From positions 61,138,269 through 61,202,268 of the forward strand of contig NC_068939.1 of the NCBI RefSeq assembly GCF_016801865.2: a stretch of 64,000 nt of DNA, read 5' to 3'. Of the stretch, positions 20,066 through 34,261 are shown one piece after another (positions within the stretch are counted from its first letter, which is position 1; the number at the start of each line of letters is the position of its first letter). The notes beneath the pieces are model-generated. The model saw only the letters and a program-made list of their open reading frames with translations, did no database searches and was not told the DNA's origin. The DNA is from Culex pipiens pallens. Taxonomy: Eukaryota > Arthropoda > Insecta > Diptera > Culicidae. Position numbers and translations under genes: made by a program.

Positions 20066-20932
20066 CACGCAGAAAAATCTGATTGTGAACTTGGCAAAAT
20101 GTTGGTTACAGCTGCTAAACACGATTGTCGTCTCAAAGCCGGCAAACATGTTTGTCAAATTCAACCTAACATGTTTGTGGTTTCAACAAACATGTTTGTC
20201 ATTGCCACGGCCTGACATGTTTGTAAATACAATAAACATTTGGGATGATTTAACAAACGTGATTGTTGATTCAAGGATCATTTTTGTGAAAATAAAAAAC
20301 CGGGGTAGGCTTTTCTTCTTTTTCTTTGTTTTCTTTATATAAACAAAAGCTTCTTTTGATTACATTTATTTCCACATTTTCAACTCATATAAATGCATCA
20401 CAGGGAGTTCCGGCCACACTTATTTGACAGGCATTTTCGCTGGACACCAAATAGAAACATCAGCTGCTGGAGACATGGAGAAAGTTATCTGAAACTGAAA
20501 CTTCTGAAAAATCAAACTGCTCAAATAAAGGCATAGCTTTTACCTGATTATACCTGGAAAAGCGTCCACCAGCCTAGTTATATGGAACGAACAATTACTA
20601 GAAAAGGAAAATATTAGGTTTGATTATAAATCGAATAACTAATTAACTAGATACTTACCTATTCACTAAAAATCCTTAGAATTCCACTTTTTTCACTTCG
20701 GCCATCTTGATGTTGAGGTTGGAGTAAAAACATACACTGTTAATTTTCCTTACACGTTTAAACGAGTTTAGTTTCAAACAACAAACTTGTTTGTCAAATC
20801 GGCAAAATGTTAGTAGAACCGAGAAACGGTGATTACTAAAATATTAAAATGTGTTTGTGATGCTTATAAACCTTGATAGTTGTTTGTAATAAACTGTTTT
20901 GTTAATTCAAACTTACACAATTTTTGTGCGTG
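20066..20932. mobile_element. TA-targeting MITE with AAACATGTTTGT repeats
   Basis: Termini CACGCAGAAAAAT and ATTTTTGTGCGTG form an imperfect TIR, with TA at 20064-20065 and 20933-20934. The flanking phrase GATATGTTTTA...GGGGACA is found uninterrupted at 18560-18577, giving an empty site. The interior has repeated AAACATGTTTGT motifs and no ORF of note. Confidence 0.75.
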
Positions 20933-20939
20933 TAGGGGA

Positions 20940-22160
20940 CAAAAATCCGTGACTTTTGAGCCATAGAAAAACATGGTCAAAAAATCTGCCACCGAGTTAT
21001 AAATTTCTGAAAAAACAGTGATATTTGGAAAAAAAATCGGAGTTTCATGCAAAAACAAGTTTGACATTATTTTTTAATGCAAGATTGAATTTGCAATCGA
21101 AAAGTACTTTACAGATTTTTTGATAAACGGCTCCTTTTTCAAGATATAGCCACCGAAAGTTTGATTTTAGCGAAATATTTGCAGTTTTTCAATTTTTAAT
21201 AATAATGACCATGAGTGACCATTTCTAAAAATATTTTTTTTGAAAAATTCAGAAAATTTGCTATAAAATTGTCTAAGAGACATTGAAGATTGGACCTCGG
21301 GTTGCTGAGACAGAGCCGCTTTAAGAAAAAGAAACACGAAAATTGAAGTTTTCTTAATCTCACCAAAATAACCCACCATTTTCTAATGACGATATCAAAA
21401 AAAATATATGACGATATATCAGCAACTAATGGTTCGATTATCAATGTTAATACATGAAACATTCGTGAAATTTTCCGATCTTTTCGAAAAAATATTTTGA
21501 AAATTTTTAAATCAGGACTAACATTGTGAAAGAGCCAAACATTGAATATTACGCCCTATTGGTTTTCGATTTTGACTTCTACAGGATCGCAAAACTTGAA
21601 TTTTTATTCAACAAAATTGGGAATTAAACATACGAATAGTATTTTTTCACGATTTTCGGAAAATTAAACTTGGGATATTCGACACTGAACTGTATTAAAA
21701 ATTAAAATGCATTGGGACTTAAAATAAAGTTCATTTTGTAAAATTTACTCAGGCAAGTTAGCATGTTGAACGTATTTAAGGATGTTTTAAACTTACAAAA
21801 ACAATGTTTCTATTGATAAAGAAAGGGAGAAAAGACGAAAAAATAAGATCTAATGCATTATCCCTTTATGCTATGTTTCAGTCATTTGTGTTGTAAGTCC
21901 AACTTACAATAAATCCATTCATGCCCATTCATGTTCCAGGAGACCACATGTTTTCCAGGTTCACTCATGAATGAATCGGATCCCTCGTACTCGTTACTAC
22001 CCCGGAGCCAGCTGTCTATGGCCGAGAGTACGCGTGAAGTACACGCGGTGTATGGTTTTACAATCCGCGAGAGGGTTTTGCCGTAGTAAGAGAAGAACGA
22101 GAGAGTATTGGAAGCACATGGCAAAGATATTCCTCTCAGCTCTGGGCAGTTTTGTTGGAT
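20940..22160. other. Intergenic sequence, no gene recognised
   Basis: AT-rich degenerate repeat to about 21500, then unrecognised sequence. 21900-22160 is more GC-rich and borders a donor-like GATAG|GTAGGT at 22160. It could belong to an upstream non-coding exon of cueball, but nothing protein-like is recognised. Confidence 0.3.
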
Positions 22161-22828
22161 AGGTAGGTTTGTTGACGTCTGTGTTAGTGAGTTAGGGTTT
22201 TTTTTATTTTTGCTCATTTTATTTTTTTTTTCAATTGTAATTGTGACTATTTTTATATTATTTAAATATTTATTTAAAATAGAATATTTTTTCTCTTTTA
22301 CAGGACTCATGTATTAAATCGATAGGTGTTTAGTTCAGTTCAGTTCTCTACCCGGCACTTCAACACCATCACACGACTCAAGCAGGCCAACCTCTCCGCG
22401 TGGATTTCACAGCCGTCAAAGTCCCGTGTCTGATATTCGTCCGCTGTACCGTGCACCGCCGAGCCAGTCGATTTACGAGTGCCGAACAAGTCTTATGTGC
22501 CTCGCGCGAGTTCCGTCGTCCTGCCGTCGACTCACCGCCACCTGGTGTACTTAGCTGGCCACACTCCCAAAAAATAAAAGCGACCGATCAACCGTGGCGA
22601 TTTGGCCAGTGTGTGTCCTTAATTCGGCATTAGGAGCCGTGCTAGTTTAGTTTTGTTTTGGTTTGTTATTGGTGCTAAGGTTTAGCCACCAGTTTTTAGA
22701 AAGTGATTTTGTGAAGGTAGTGCATCCGTCGTCGTCCGACGTAGGTCATTGCTAGCGGAAGTCACACCGAGTGACGACCAGTTACCCCCTAAAAATTACC
22801 CGCACTGCCACGGAATCACCAAGCAACG
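22161..22828 (+). promoter_or_regulatory. cue: Probable 5' UTR / promoter of cueball
   Basis: Two overlapping arthropod initiator matches, TCAGTT, lie at 22335-22345. The next ~480 bp is GC-rich leader-like sequence up to the ATG at 22829. A polypyrimidine acceptor (TTTTTTCTCTTTTACAG, ending about 22303) could instead close a 5' UTR intron starting near 22160. The two readings cannot be separated from sequence alone. Confidence 0.4.
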
Positions 22829-25800
22829 ATGAAGAAGGAAAGAATTGTTCCAGCAGGCACGAGAAGTTTGCTGCTGTCGCTGCTCGCCGTAGTCGGTTAT
22901 GTCACAGGTCTCGACTGGGGTAAGTTTGCCAAATACCAAACCAAAAACCAAAGTCAAGTCATGTGAGGTTTGCGAAAAAGAACTGGCTTATCTAAAAATA
23001 ATCGCCTTCTTTATCTTACGTGAGCAACGAGCGAACGTGATCGACTCGTCGAAAGTGAAATCACGACCAAAAATCGCCAAATATCTGTGTCCTTTGACCC
23101 TGAAAACGAGGTTTAAAAGTGATAGAAATATTCATAATAACAACACTGGCTCAACAAAAAAAATCGCTCTTTTTCTTAATTTCGCAATGCGTGTTTCTTG
23201 CGTGAAAAGCTGGCGATGTGGTTGAGAAGGTGTAAAAGTCTCTCAAGCACATGATTACGAGACTGTGCTGTGACGACAATGTGTATCTACGGGGTATAGC
23301 CTTTTTCGGTGAACCGCACACGGCACGGTTCCAAAAACACTGGGCGGACAGGTACAGTGGAAAGTGTCGTTTAGCGAAAAAGACCGATAATTTTTAATCG
23401 TGTTTTGCGTTTGGTTGATAAGCAACGTTATCTTGCAAATTTGTGTTGAAAATTCTTGCACCAAATCAACCAAAGTTCGAGCACTCAAACTGGTGCAGAA
23501 TTGCGAATTGTAAGGTCAGACTGGCCGAAACAATCACCCAAATTAAGCCGAGTGCTCGATTGGCGCTGAACTCGGTTTGCAAATTTATTGAGAAGAATTG
23601 ATTTCAATCGAGAGATCAAAGCTCGTCGTGCGAAATTGGCGCCGTTGGTCGTCGTCGTTCATGGAACGTGCGTTTAGTTTAGCCGGTTGGTGTACCCTTT
23701 TTCGATCATATGGAAAGAACTGTGGGCTGGGATCGTGCCTGAAATTGAAAAAATAAAAATTTATGATTCATTAAAATTATCAAAAATTAAAAAATATTAA
23801 ATAAGGAATTTTTAACACCTAGTTTGCCGTGCTACGCATTATTGGCCCATGTAATTTTTGGAAGATTAAGTTTAGTTCGACATATACTATTAGAAAAACC
23901 CACAAAAATTAGTACTTTGCTAGGAAAAACTGTAAAAACAACATGAAGTCTGTTTGTCCCATCGTTAAACTTCTATGCATTACTGTCCCATCAAGAATTT
24001 TTCACGACATCATTAGTTTTACGAAGCATTGTGCCTTGTTTACAAATAAGAGTGGTAAACTGCTAACTGAGGCGATTAGGGACACAGGGCGAATAGGGCC
24101 TACGGGACAATTATGCGAAGAATCACAGAAATCGGTCAAAACATTTCAATCGCGTTTTTCTCAGTTGCCTTTTTTGAACATATGACAATTATGCGTAGAA
24201 TGGCAGTGGTTCTTTTGTATTATATTAACCCGGGCATGGTCTTCGGGTCTATATGACCCAAGAGCATGATAAAAGTTATCGTAACTTTTGACCTTTGGCA
24301 CTTACAGAGCTGAAATTTTATGACTTTGTGTATCTTACCAAGACACACATTTGAGCCAAAAATGGACTTCCGGTGGCCACCGGAAGTGCCCCCCAGAAAA
24401 AAGTCACACTTATGGTACTCGGGTCTATATGACCCAGAAATGTTTTTGGCTGCCAAAATTCGAAATCTTGACCGATTTTGGATGTCTTGACCGCAAATGA
24501 AAGGTTAGCCACCGGGAACCCGCTACAACCGAAAAAAGTCCTTTTTGAGGCCCCGACTTTGAGGACCTGTAATTTCATGAAGTTTGATACGTCGCATGCT
24601 ATGCTTCCCTGCATACTCCGGAAGTGTCCCACAGTGGCCACCGGTAACCGGTTCCGGCGTGACCAGGTTGAGTCAGAGGATATCGGCATGACCTTAGATG
24701 GTCATAATTTTCAATTTCATGAAGTTTGATATGCAGCATGACGAGTTTTTAGCGATACCATTATTGGAACCGTTTTGGTGGTACCCTGGAACCGGTTCCG
24801 GATTGGCCACAGTTGGCCGGAACGTTCTCAAACAGTCTGGAGTAGTATGTAGTGTACGTATGTAATGATTTTCATAAAATCCGGTTGAAAACATTGACTA
24901 ATGTGTTGATTTTATAACAAAAGCTGTAAAAATCATGTTTTTCGGATGTTCCGGGTTAACGGAACCGGTGTCCATTTTTGACAAATCATCTCTACGGGAG
25001 CTTAAAGTTGAGGTTATTACCCGTCAAATGCAACTGGAAGCAACCCGCTATGTGTTATCGTTCCGGAGATACAGGTCCTCAAAGTCGGGGCCTCAAAAAG
25101 GACTTTTTTCAGTTGTAGCAGGTTCCCGGTGGCCACAGTGCCCAAAACCGGTTCTGCCAGTCGGAATCGCAAAGTTAACATTCTAACCTTTCATTTGCGG
25201 CCAAGACATCCAAAATCGGTCAAGATTTCGAATTTTGGCAGCCAAAAACATTTCTGGGTCATAAGTACCATAAGTGTATGTACGAAACGAAGACCATGGC
25301 CAGGTTAATTACAAGAGTAAAACATTCTCGTTGAAACTTCATACTCAAATGCAAATGTAATGTTTAAAGTGCATTCTACCGTTTTGATCATTTATGATTT
25401 TTAATTTTTTTTAAATAGCGCATTTCCATACATTCACCGAACTCCACCAAAATATACGGAGAATTCATTTCTATGGAGATGCATGGTATACTTTAAGTTC
25501 TGTTTATATTTCCAAAACCGATGAATTATTTCAAAAAATATATATATTAGGGTGTTTCATCCAAAACCAAAAGTTCTCAGAATTAGGCAAACCGAGGTTC
25601 CCCTAGTGGAGGATACCCATAGGGACTCTCATGTCAAATATCAGCCCATTTGGTTGAGAATTGGCCTGTCCCCAGCGGTTTAAAGTTTACATGGAAATTA
25701 CTATGGGATTTTTGTGCTTTTCGTTCAATCGTTCCTACAGGTCTGGGGACAACATGGATTCACTCGGAATAAAGACAGGTGTGTAGGGGATGGTCCAATG

Positions 25801-28800
25801 AATACATTCCAGAAGGAATTAGGCTTGTCCATTCTGTCCCCAAGGTGCGCATTGGATCGACGTCCGGTGTCTCCAAAACCAACGATTCATCCTTCAAAAG
25901 CATCGCATTTCCTTAGTATGCTATGACGGCTAGGTGGAACCCACGACGCCCCATATAAGACGATGAACACGTGGAGAGGCATCGATTGCATTATTAACAC
26001 AAAATCATCGTTTTACTTTATTTAGAATAGTTGAAATTCTTCCAGGAACATCAATAATTATAATTTTAGTACTTTAAAGAATGTTTCTCAGCCAAAACTC
26101 GAATAGATGCTCTGCCACGTGTTCACCTTCTGACATGGGGCGTCGTAATTTTCTCCTAGCCGTCATAGCATACTAAGGACAATGCGTACATTTGAAGGGT
26201 GAATCGATGATTCTGGAGACACCGGACGTCGATCCAATGCGCACCTTGGGGACAGAATGGACAAGCCTAATTCCTTCTGGAATGTGTTCATTGGACAATC
26301 CCCTACACACCTGTCTTTATTCCGAGTGAATCCATGTTGTCCCCAGACCTGTAGGAACGATTGAACGAAAAGCATAAAAATCCCATAGTAATTTACATGT
26401 AAACTTTGAACCGCTGGGGACAGGCCAATTCTCAACCAAATGGGCTGATATTTGGCATGAGAGTCCCTATGGGTATCCTCTACTAGGGGAACCTCGGTTT
26501 GCTTGATTCTGAGAACTTTTATGTTTGGCTGAAACACCCTAATATATATATATATATATAGAATATTCACATTTTTTAAATATTTTACTTAAAACATACG
26601 GAAAACCATAAAAAAACATTTTCAGTTGAATAGACTCTCCTGAGACCTTCAAATTAGCGAATTAAATATTAATTTGATCCCTATGTCTATTCAGCAATGC
26701 TTTTCAAATGTATGTATCAGTAAAAGTCCAACTAATCACCTTAAAAAAGCTATGTTAATTTTTTTAAGCCGCTCCGAAGACATGTTTTTTTTAATGTGTT
26801 TTTTTGTGAAAAATGCAAAAAAAAACAAATTTTTAGATCTAGACCAACCTATTTCGGATAGGACGAACCCGGGTAAATTTTAATGCCCTGAAAACAGATT
26901 TTAAATAAAATAAAGTGTGTGCTCTCACCAAACTCTGACATGTATGTAACCCCTTAAGTCAAATCAGAGCACTTACTTTAAAAAAAAATCGCCCGCAACA
27001 TTTTCATCACTTTTGAGCTAATCATGCAGTTTGGTTCAAAATCATGTAAAAACGGAATCGACGTAACACCTTATAATGTGGCCCTCTTAAACCTTGCGGT
27101 TTTGTCAACGGATCCACAGGTGTGTATCGTTCTTTTTGCGACAAGACTCCGCCTCCCGGGTCTCCTAAGTGTGAAGGTATGGCACGGGGAGAGGGCACCG
27201 AATACCTATATTTACACTTAGAATTTTTTGCGTCCGCCTCGGGATTCGAACCAGCGACCTCTGGATTGTGAGTCCAGCGCGCGGTCCGATTGATCCACAC
27301 AGGCAGACAAAAATCATGTGCTCTTTCAAAAAAACCAAAAATATCAAGTAGGGGCAGGGGGGCAGAATGGACCATCATTGGTTTTGGGCTTTAGAATGGA
27401 TTTAGACCAACCATAAGGCGTCAAATAACATCACCAAACCGAAAATTGTTTAAATTCATTGTATTTTTTGAACTATGAGCAAAAATGTAAATTTCTTTAC
27501 ATGACTAACTTTCTGAAAAGTTAAATAGTTTGAAAAAGTTAGTTCAGTGCTTAGAATGTTACCGGGAGCTATTATCAAGGTAAACAAACAAGAACGGAAC
27601 CTTCAAATCATTTAGAGGCTTGGTAGTGGAAATATTAAATTAAAATCCACTTGGAGGCAGAATGGACCACCCTTTTCTTGCCTTATAAAAACAATGTATG
27701 CAATTCCTTCGTGAAACTACTTACTTTTCCTGTCATTCTTGAACGATGAGAAAGTCTGCTTTTCTGTACCAAAAATAACAAAATCAAATAGTAACACTTT
27801 TCAAAATAAATGCTGAAAAGTTGAACTTTTCAGCACATGGTTTAAAAAGTAATACTTTTCAACATTTTTTTGATTTGAACGATTAATTGACAAAATACAT
27901 GAACATTTGACCTGTAATTCCACTCAAAGGGTGTTTTTCGGAATTGCTAAAAATGTTGTATGGAATTCGTTGCAAAACTTAAATTTTTCAACACTCGTCA
28001 ATGTACGACTCGTGCTGAAAAAATCTTCTTTTTGCAACTTGTTGCATAAACTACTTTTAATGAATTATTTCACTCCTAATAGCTTCACAAATCACATTTA
28101 GTGCAACATTAGTTGATGTTTTAGTTGTTTTGATGCTTATTTGTAATAAGGCCGCTGCTAATATTTTTTTAAAGTTTTGTCGCTCCCAAATGTAGAAACC
28201 TAGAATTGTAATTTAATTTTCTATATTTTTATTATTTTAGAATGACCCTCTAGGTTGAAACGAAAATGCACCCAAGAATGCACCTGTTGATGCAGTTCGC
28301 AATCATCAATCATTGCTGTGCTGCTTTGCACTGCACTTTCCCACGGTGCACAGCCCACTGTGGTCGATTTTGAAAAAGACTACACCACCCGACGACGACG
28401 GCAGCCGCCATCGTAGCATAGCAAACAGTCACGTAGTCCAACCAAACACCAAACTTCGCGTATAGAGATCTATGCTTTCTCTACCCTCGGAGCACGTTGG
28501 CGGTTTACTCTCTTTCTCTCGGTTTCTCAAAATTTTTTTTCGTTTAGCAGGCCGAGAGCATGGTGAACTGGAGACGTGACGCGTGGAGAATTCTGGCTAT
28601 GTTTTGGTTTGGAACAGTAAGGGGAAGAGCGCATGAACCTGCAATGTTGAAGCGGTGAATTATGTGGATGGATATTGTGTTTTGACGACATGTTTGAAGC
28701 CAAAAATATATAAAAAAAATATCAAAAGAACAACGTTAAAGTTACTTTAAAATTTCTGTTCAAATCTAAATATCAATCTAAAACCAAGCCCCCAATCAAC

Positions 28801-31800
28801 TGTCATTCATTCGTTTAACCCAACTAACTCATGGCAATATGCTCAATTAGAAGGCCATGAGTCCGCAATCCGCCCAACGGTCAATTATGAGAGTCTGTCG
28901 TGTCTTGAGGTTCTTCTGGGTGGGAATTTGCAACACAAATTTGCCTGCGTCCGGAGCCAATCGTTGTGCCAGTTGATTCGGCACCAAGAAAAAATAAATT
29001 TAAAAATTCAATTTGCTAATTGCGATAATAGTATTTTATTTGTATTTTTGTCAAATTGTAGTCAAACATTTGTTAACAATAAATCGTTACTTGAGCAAAA
29101 TATATAAATTTTGACATCAACATTTTTTTTCTGTGCATTTAACGCGAAAGTAAGAAATAAACGCCGCCAATTGTTTATTGCTTTTTTATATTTTTGCTAC
29201 CGTTGCTGCTTTTTACTCCGACTCTGCAGTATTTTACGAGTTCAATGTTGCAATGGTCGGTTGGCTTCGGGCGAGCTTCTAGAAGCCAGCTAAATTAGCC
29301 CTCGATCGATCGATCGATCGATCGTGATCGGTGAGGTTTGTGGAGGGTAAAGTGCGTTTGTGCGATTAATGATTGATGGGCGAGGAACCGCAACCAATCG
29401 CTAGTAATTATTGGTTGGGTTTTGCTGACCGAAATAGTTTTAATATAAACTATTGTTTTTTATTATGAAAATCAGTCTACCTTTAGGTTTTGTTATGTAT
29501 TTTGAAATAGCAAATTTAATAGTTTTTTTTTAATTAGACGTGAAAATTGTAAGGCGTGTCTGAAAAAAAATTATCATAAGCCGAGGTATCCAATTGGAGC
29601 ATTATAAGTCGAAAATTGTTTTTTACCGGCCTGAATCAGAATCTGTATAAATAAAAAATAGAATTTTAAATAGTAAGGATTTTAAAGTGTCCTAACTATA
29701 ACAGATTTGTAGAGAAAGTTCTTGACTTTAAAACCCCTCCCTAAAGCTAGTAAACCCGTCTCGATTGTCAAAAGATATTCAACATCTTTTTATATAAGGA
29801 CTTTCAGTGACCTTGATGATCTGAGACCATTGATGTAACTCAAAAATCATCCTAAATATAGTTGTGTTAAGATCAGAACATCTTTCGACAAATAAAACGG
29901 ATTCACAAATTATACAGGGTTTTAAAAGTATGAAATTTATCTACAAATCTGTTATAACAATATACTTTTTAAAAGATCGATAATCCCAAAAAATCAAAAA
30001 CTTTAACTTTATGAAAATGCAATTTTAACCGATAGAATATTTTAGTTTTTATATATTTTTATTATAGCGTCCAATTTTCCTTCCCGGGATTTCAAAAAAA
30101 AAATTCACGTTTCCCGGGACATTTGTAAACTTCCCAGGAATTCCCAAAGTTTATGCGGAAGTATACATGTTCTAAACTTTTTGGTAAACTTTTTCTAATC
30201 ACAAAAAAAATAAAGAAAAAACTCCATTTATTTTATTTTAATTTATTTACTGTTTTATTCAACTCATCAGTTGTTCAAAAAATATCATGTCAGGGTTTAT
30301 TTCAGATGATATTAATTTTTGATGCTTTCACAACTGGGAATAGATCTTGTTTATTGATTGGGCAACAAAATTTACGGTAATACGGAATAAAAATGTTTTT
30401 GTTCACCATGACCAAATTGGATAAAAATTAAATTGATATCATTAAATTTCTCAAAGAGCGATGAGCAAGAAATATGAGGTCAATTTGTTTAATAGTATTC
30501 GAGGAATTAGTTTAAAGTTGAAAATTTGTGAAGTTCTAGACATACCAAGGGCGTATGAGGTTTGAATATAAAATTACTAAACTACTATTTTTGCAATGAA
30601 AATTCTTTTAGCCGAATACATTTATTAGGCTGAATCATCAAAAAAACATTAAAAAAGTACTTCATATACAAATATTATATTTTAAAAAAGATGCCCAAAA
30701 CATGCAAACATATTTCAAAAACGTTACTTAATCCACTCTTAGGTGGTTGGCGCCTTCCTCACATTTAAAGGGTGCTATCCAAAATCCAAAAAGTGCGTAA
30801 ATAACACTTAAGTGCTTACAACTTATGATAGGGTAGTCAGATCTCCAATCCAATTCGTGCTCATTGGAAAGGTCTTTTAATTACCTATCCAAAGATAGAT
30901 CGCATGATATATTTGGACAACGTTTTCATCAAAATATCTTTGCTCTGGCCTCCAAAAAGTGTATAAATAACACTTAAGTGCTTAAAACTTTTGATAGGGT
31001 TGTCAGATCTTCAATGTCTTGGACGCGTTGGAAAGGTCTTCTGATCGCATGAAAGATTCGGATAACGTTTTCATCAAAATATCTGAGATCCGATCTCCAA
31101 AAAGTGCTAATAACTTTTTATAGGGTTAGCAGATCTTTTATACGGTTGGACTCGTTGGAAAGGTCTTTCAAATACATGTCTAAAAATGTATAGCATTACG
31201 GCCTTTCTTACAAAAACCACCCTTTTTACAATCTTGCGAACTTTAGTCAAAATCGTCTTTTTAGCATAACGTTTGAAGTACTTTAATAAACATAATGGTA
31301 TGAAAATATGACCTATGGGACCTGTAGACGGACCTAAAATCACAGATCCAGACAAAATCGGTCGAGCCAGTTTCGAGAAAAGTGAGTGAGAAAAAAATCT
31401 ACGTCCATCCACACACACAGACATTTGCTCAGAATTTGATTCTGAGTCGGTAGGTATACGTGAAGGTGGGTCTACGAGGCCTATTTAAGAAGTTCATTTT
31501 TCGAGTGATTTTATAGCCTTTCCTCAGTGAGGTGAGGAAGGCAAAACTCGCTCCAAATATTTGTGATATTTGTGATTGCATTAAAATGGTATTTCAAGTG
31601 AAAAGCTGATTTTCAAGGTAAATTCAATGCTTATCTGTTTATTCATAAGCTCAAACCAGTAAGATTTGTTCTGAATAAAAATATTTGCCAAGAAAAACTT
31701 ATTATTTTCATTATTTTTTTTTTTCATTTCAATTTGATTATCAATATTATTCGTTATCATATTCTCTCAAACTGATCACAGAAACAAATTTAAAAGCAAT

Positions 31801-34223
31801 TTTATGGTTTTGGATCATGGATTCATTTTACCTGCATCTTAACGAAAAAAAAAAGTTTTTGATTTTATGTACAAACAGAAGGACAGCTTAAAAATTTAGG
31901 AAAATTTTATATTTTCTTGAAGTTGCTTGTTTTTTTTTAAGCAGTCAAGGCATTGGTTGATCCTCACACTTATTTTGACCATATAAGTATCTATTATATA
32001 CAACTTTGTTGCAAAATATTAATCGGAACCAGGTTAAGAACAATTTTTGATCAATTTCTAATTTCCCGGGATTTCCCGGGAAATTTGTTGAAAATTTACC
32101 GTTTCCCGGGAATTTTGTGATCCCGGGAAATTGGACGCTCTAATCTGCCCATATTTGAAAATTCGGCTATTATGCCAAATCAAGTATTCCGAGAAAAACG
32201 CGTTTTAGTGTTAGTCACAAAATCTCCGTCAAGGCAATTTCCCATAAGAGTGGCATATTAGCCGTTTGGTTTTTCACATCGGCAGCCAAGCCGTTTGGTT
32301 TTTCACATCGGCAGCCAAGTCTAAACACTACCTATTTCAGTGAAATTCAAGTTCCATAAGATGCGTTGGAACATCCTCTACCTGCTAATATCTCGTTTTT
32401 GCCAAAAGTTAATATTAGCCGTTTTTTCAATGGTGGGCAGTAATAAAATTATTTTTATGCATGCCGGTAAAACATAATTTCTTACGAATAAATCCCTCTC
32501 CACGTCTTGAATTGACATTTTGACTGAATTGGCCACAACCTGGAGTGGCCGTTGCCCTAAGACGTGTTCCGAAGGGGGGCATTTGAATTTTTCGAGTTTT
32601 TTGCAATATGGTTGACAAACTACATAGTTTTTGATACTGAACATGACAAATGAAATGAAAGAATATATAGATTTTTCGAAATTGATTGTTATCTAATCTG
32701 CCGCTCTAATCGAGTCCGTCCCATATGTAAAAACAGCGAACCGAGAAAAACGCATGTCAAATTTGTCCCGCCCATAAGGCTACGTGTTAGAATTTTACGA
32801 AAAAGTGGATTTTCTCCGGTTTTCTAGAACAAAGTACTAAATTTTATTGGTTTTTCTGATATTCGAACCGAACTGCATCATTACCTCAAAATTGACGAAG
32901 TTACATATGGCACGGACTAGCTTCGAGCGGCAGTAATATTGGTCTTTGTCATTCTGGTCATGTGTGCTCATTCCACAGTAACATAAAAAACCTACCGCTT
33001 TCTTTTTTTAAATAATTTGGTTCCAAAAATTCCCTTGTTCTATGGACATTCGCTTTGGTGGGGCCTGTAGGCATAATCCTTACAAATTAACTTAGGCCGT
33101 TGCAAATATTTTTTGAAGTTTATGTCCCTCGACTCTGACTAAAGTCTAGGGGGGGGGGGGGGGAATTACGAGCCATGGTTAAAACATTTTAATGAAAAAC
33201 GTGATTTAAAATGCATTATACACCTGTCCAGTTTTTTTTGCCATCATTAGTTTCCAAAATATCTAAGTATTGACGAAAGTTTTATTTTTTGCGAAAAATA
33301 TTTTTTTGCGATGCTGTACATTGGAATTTTATAAAAATGCAAAACAAGCTGAAATATGCTAAATAGGATTATCAATGCAGAAAAATGCATTTTAGATTGT
33401 TTTCAGTTAATTAGCCTTCTAATTTCATGGAAATTTTGAAGTTTTTTGAATTTTTTTTTCAGGGGGGGGGGGGGGGCGACATAAACTTTGAAAAATATTT
33501 GCAACGGCCTTACATAATTTTGTTTCAAAATTTCCTTCAATCTATCATTTGTAAAAAAAATCTAATCGTTGCTAACGAATCAGTCCGTATAATTTACGCA
33601 AATCGTTCTGTCCTGATAGCTACCTGTTGCATACATTAAGATAACCTTACCTTGCTGCTCTGACTGTATCGTCTAGACAGAAAATACCCCGGGTAACAAC
33701 AATAACAACAACAAACTGACTGCCGGCAAAACCAAAACTGGAAATTACGTGTCTTTTCGCAAGCAGTCAGAGTGGACCTTTTGGAGAGTAAAAAGTTGAA
33801 TGGGTAATTCAGTTGGAATTCCCAATCTAGTGGGACTCCAATTTTGTAGAATTTCACGACTTTACTGCTTGGTTTTCTTTAGAAATTAAATGTGCTAAAA
33901 ATAACAAACAAAAATAATCAAACAACATTATAAACAAAAATTAAACGAAACTTTCAACTAATCGTCATTTAATTTTATTAACCCGTCAATAGCGTTAACA
34001 AATCATTACATTGTTGTGGTTCCCTTAAAAGGAAGTAGCTTCCACTGGGATACCATCCTAAAAGTTAATAGTAGTTAAACTACCGCACATCCTAGTAAAG
34101 TCAGCTCATTTTTTTTATTACATTGCTTTATTATCATTTTGAATTCGAGCTGAAATTAGTTTGCGTCCATAACCAGGGGGCTCTGGAATAATGAGCTTTT
34201 TGGTGTGGGGGATTGTGGTGGGC

Positions 34224-34261
<38 letters not shown>

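Noticed and set aside
25714..26570. Two similar open frames in opposite orientation
   Set aside because: They are the mirrored arms of one foldback element, not a gene pair.
34218..34260. Poly(A) tail of a retroelement
   Set aside because: A long A run is present, but no element body, ORF or target-site duplication could be found next to it.
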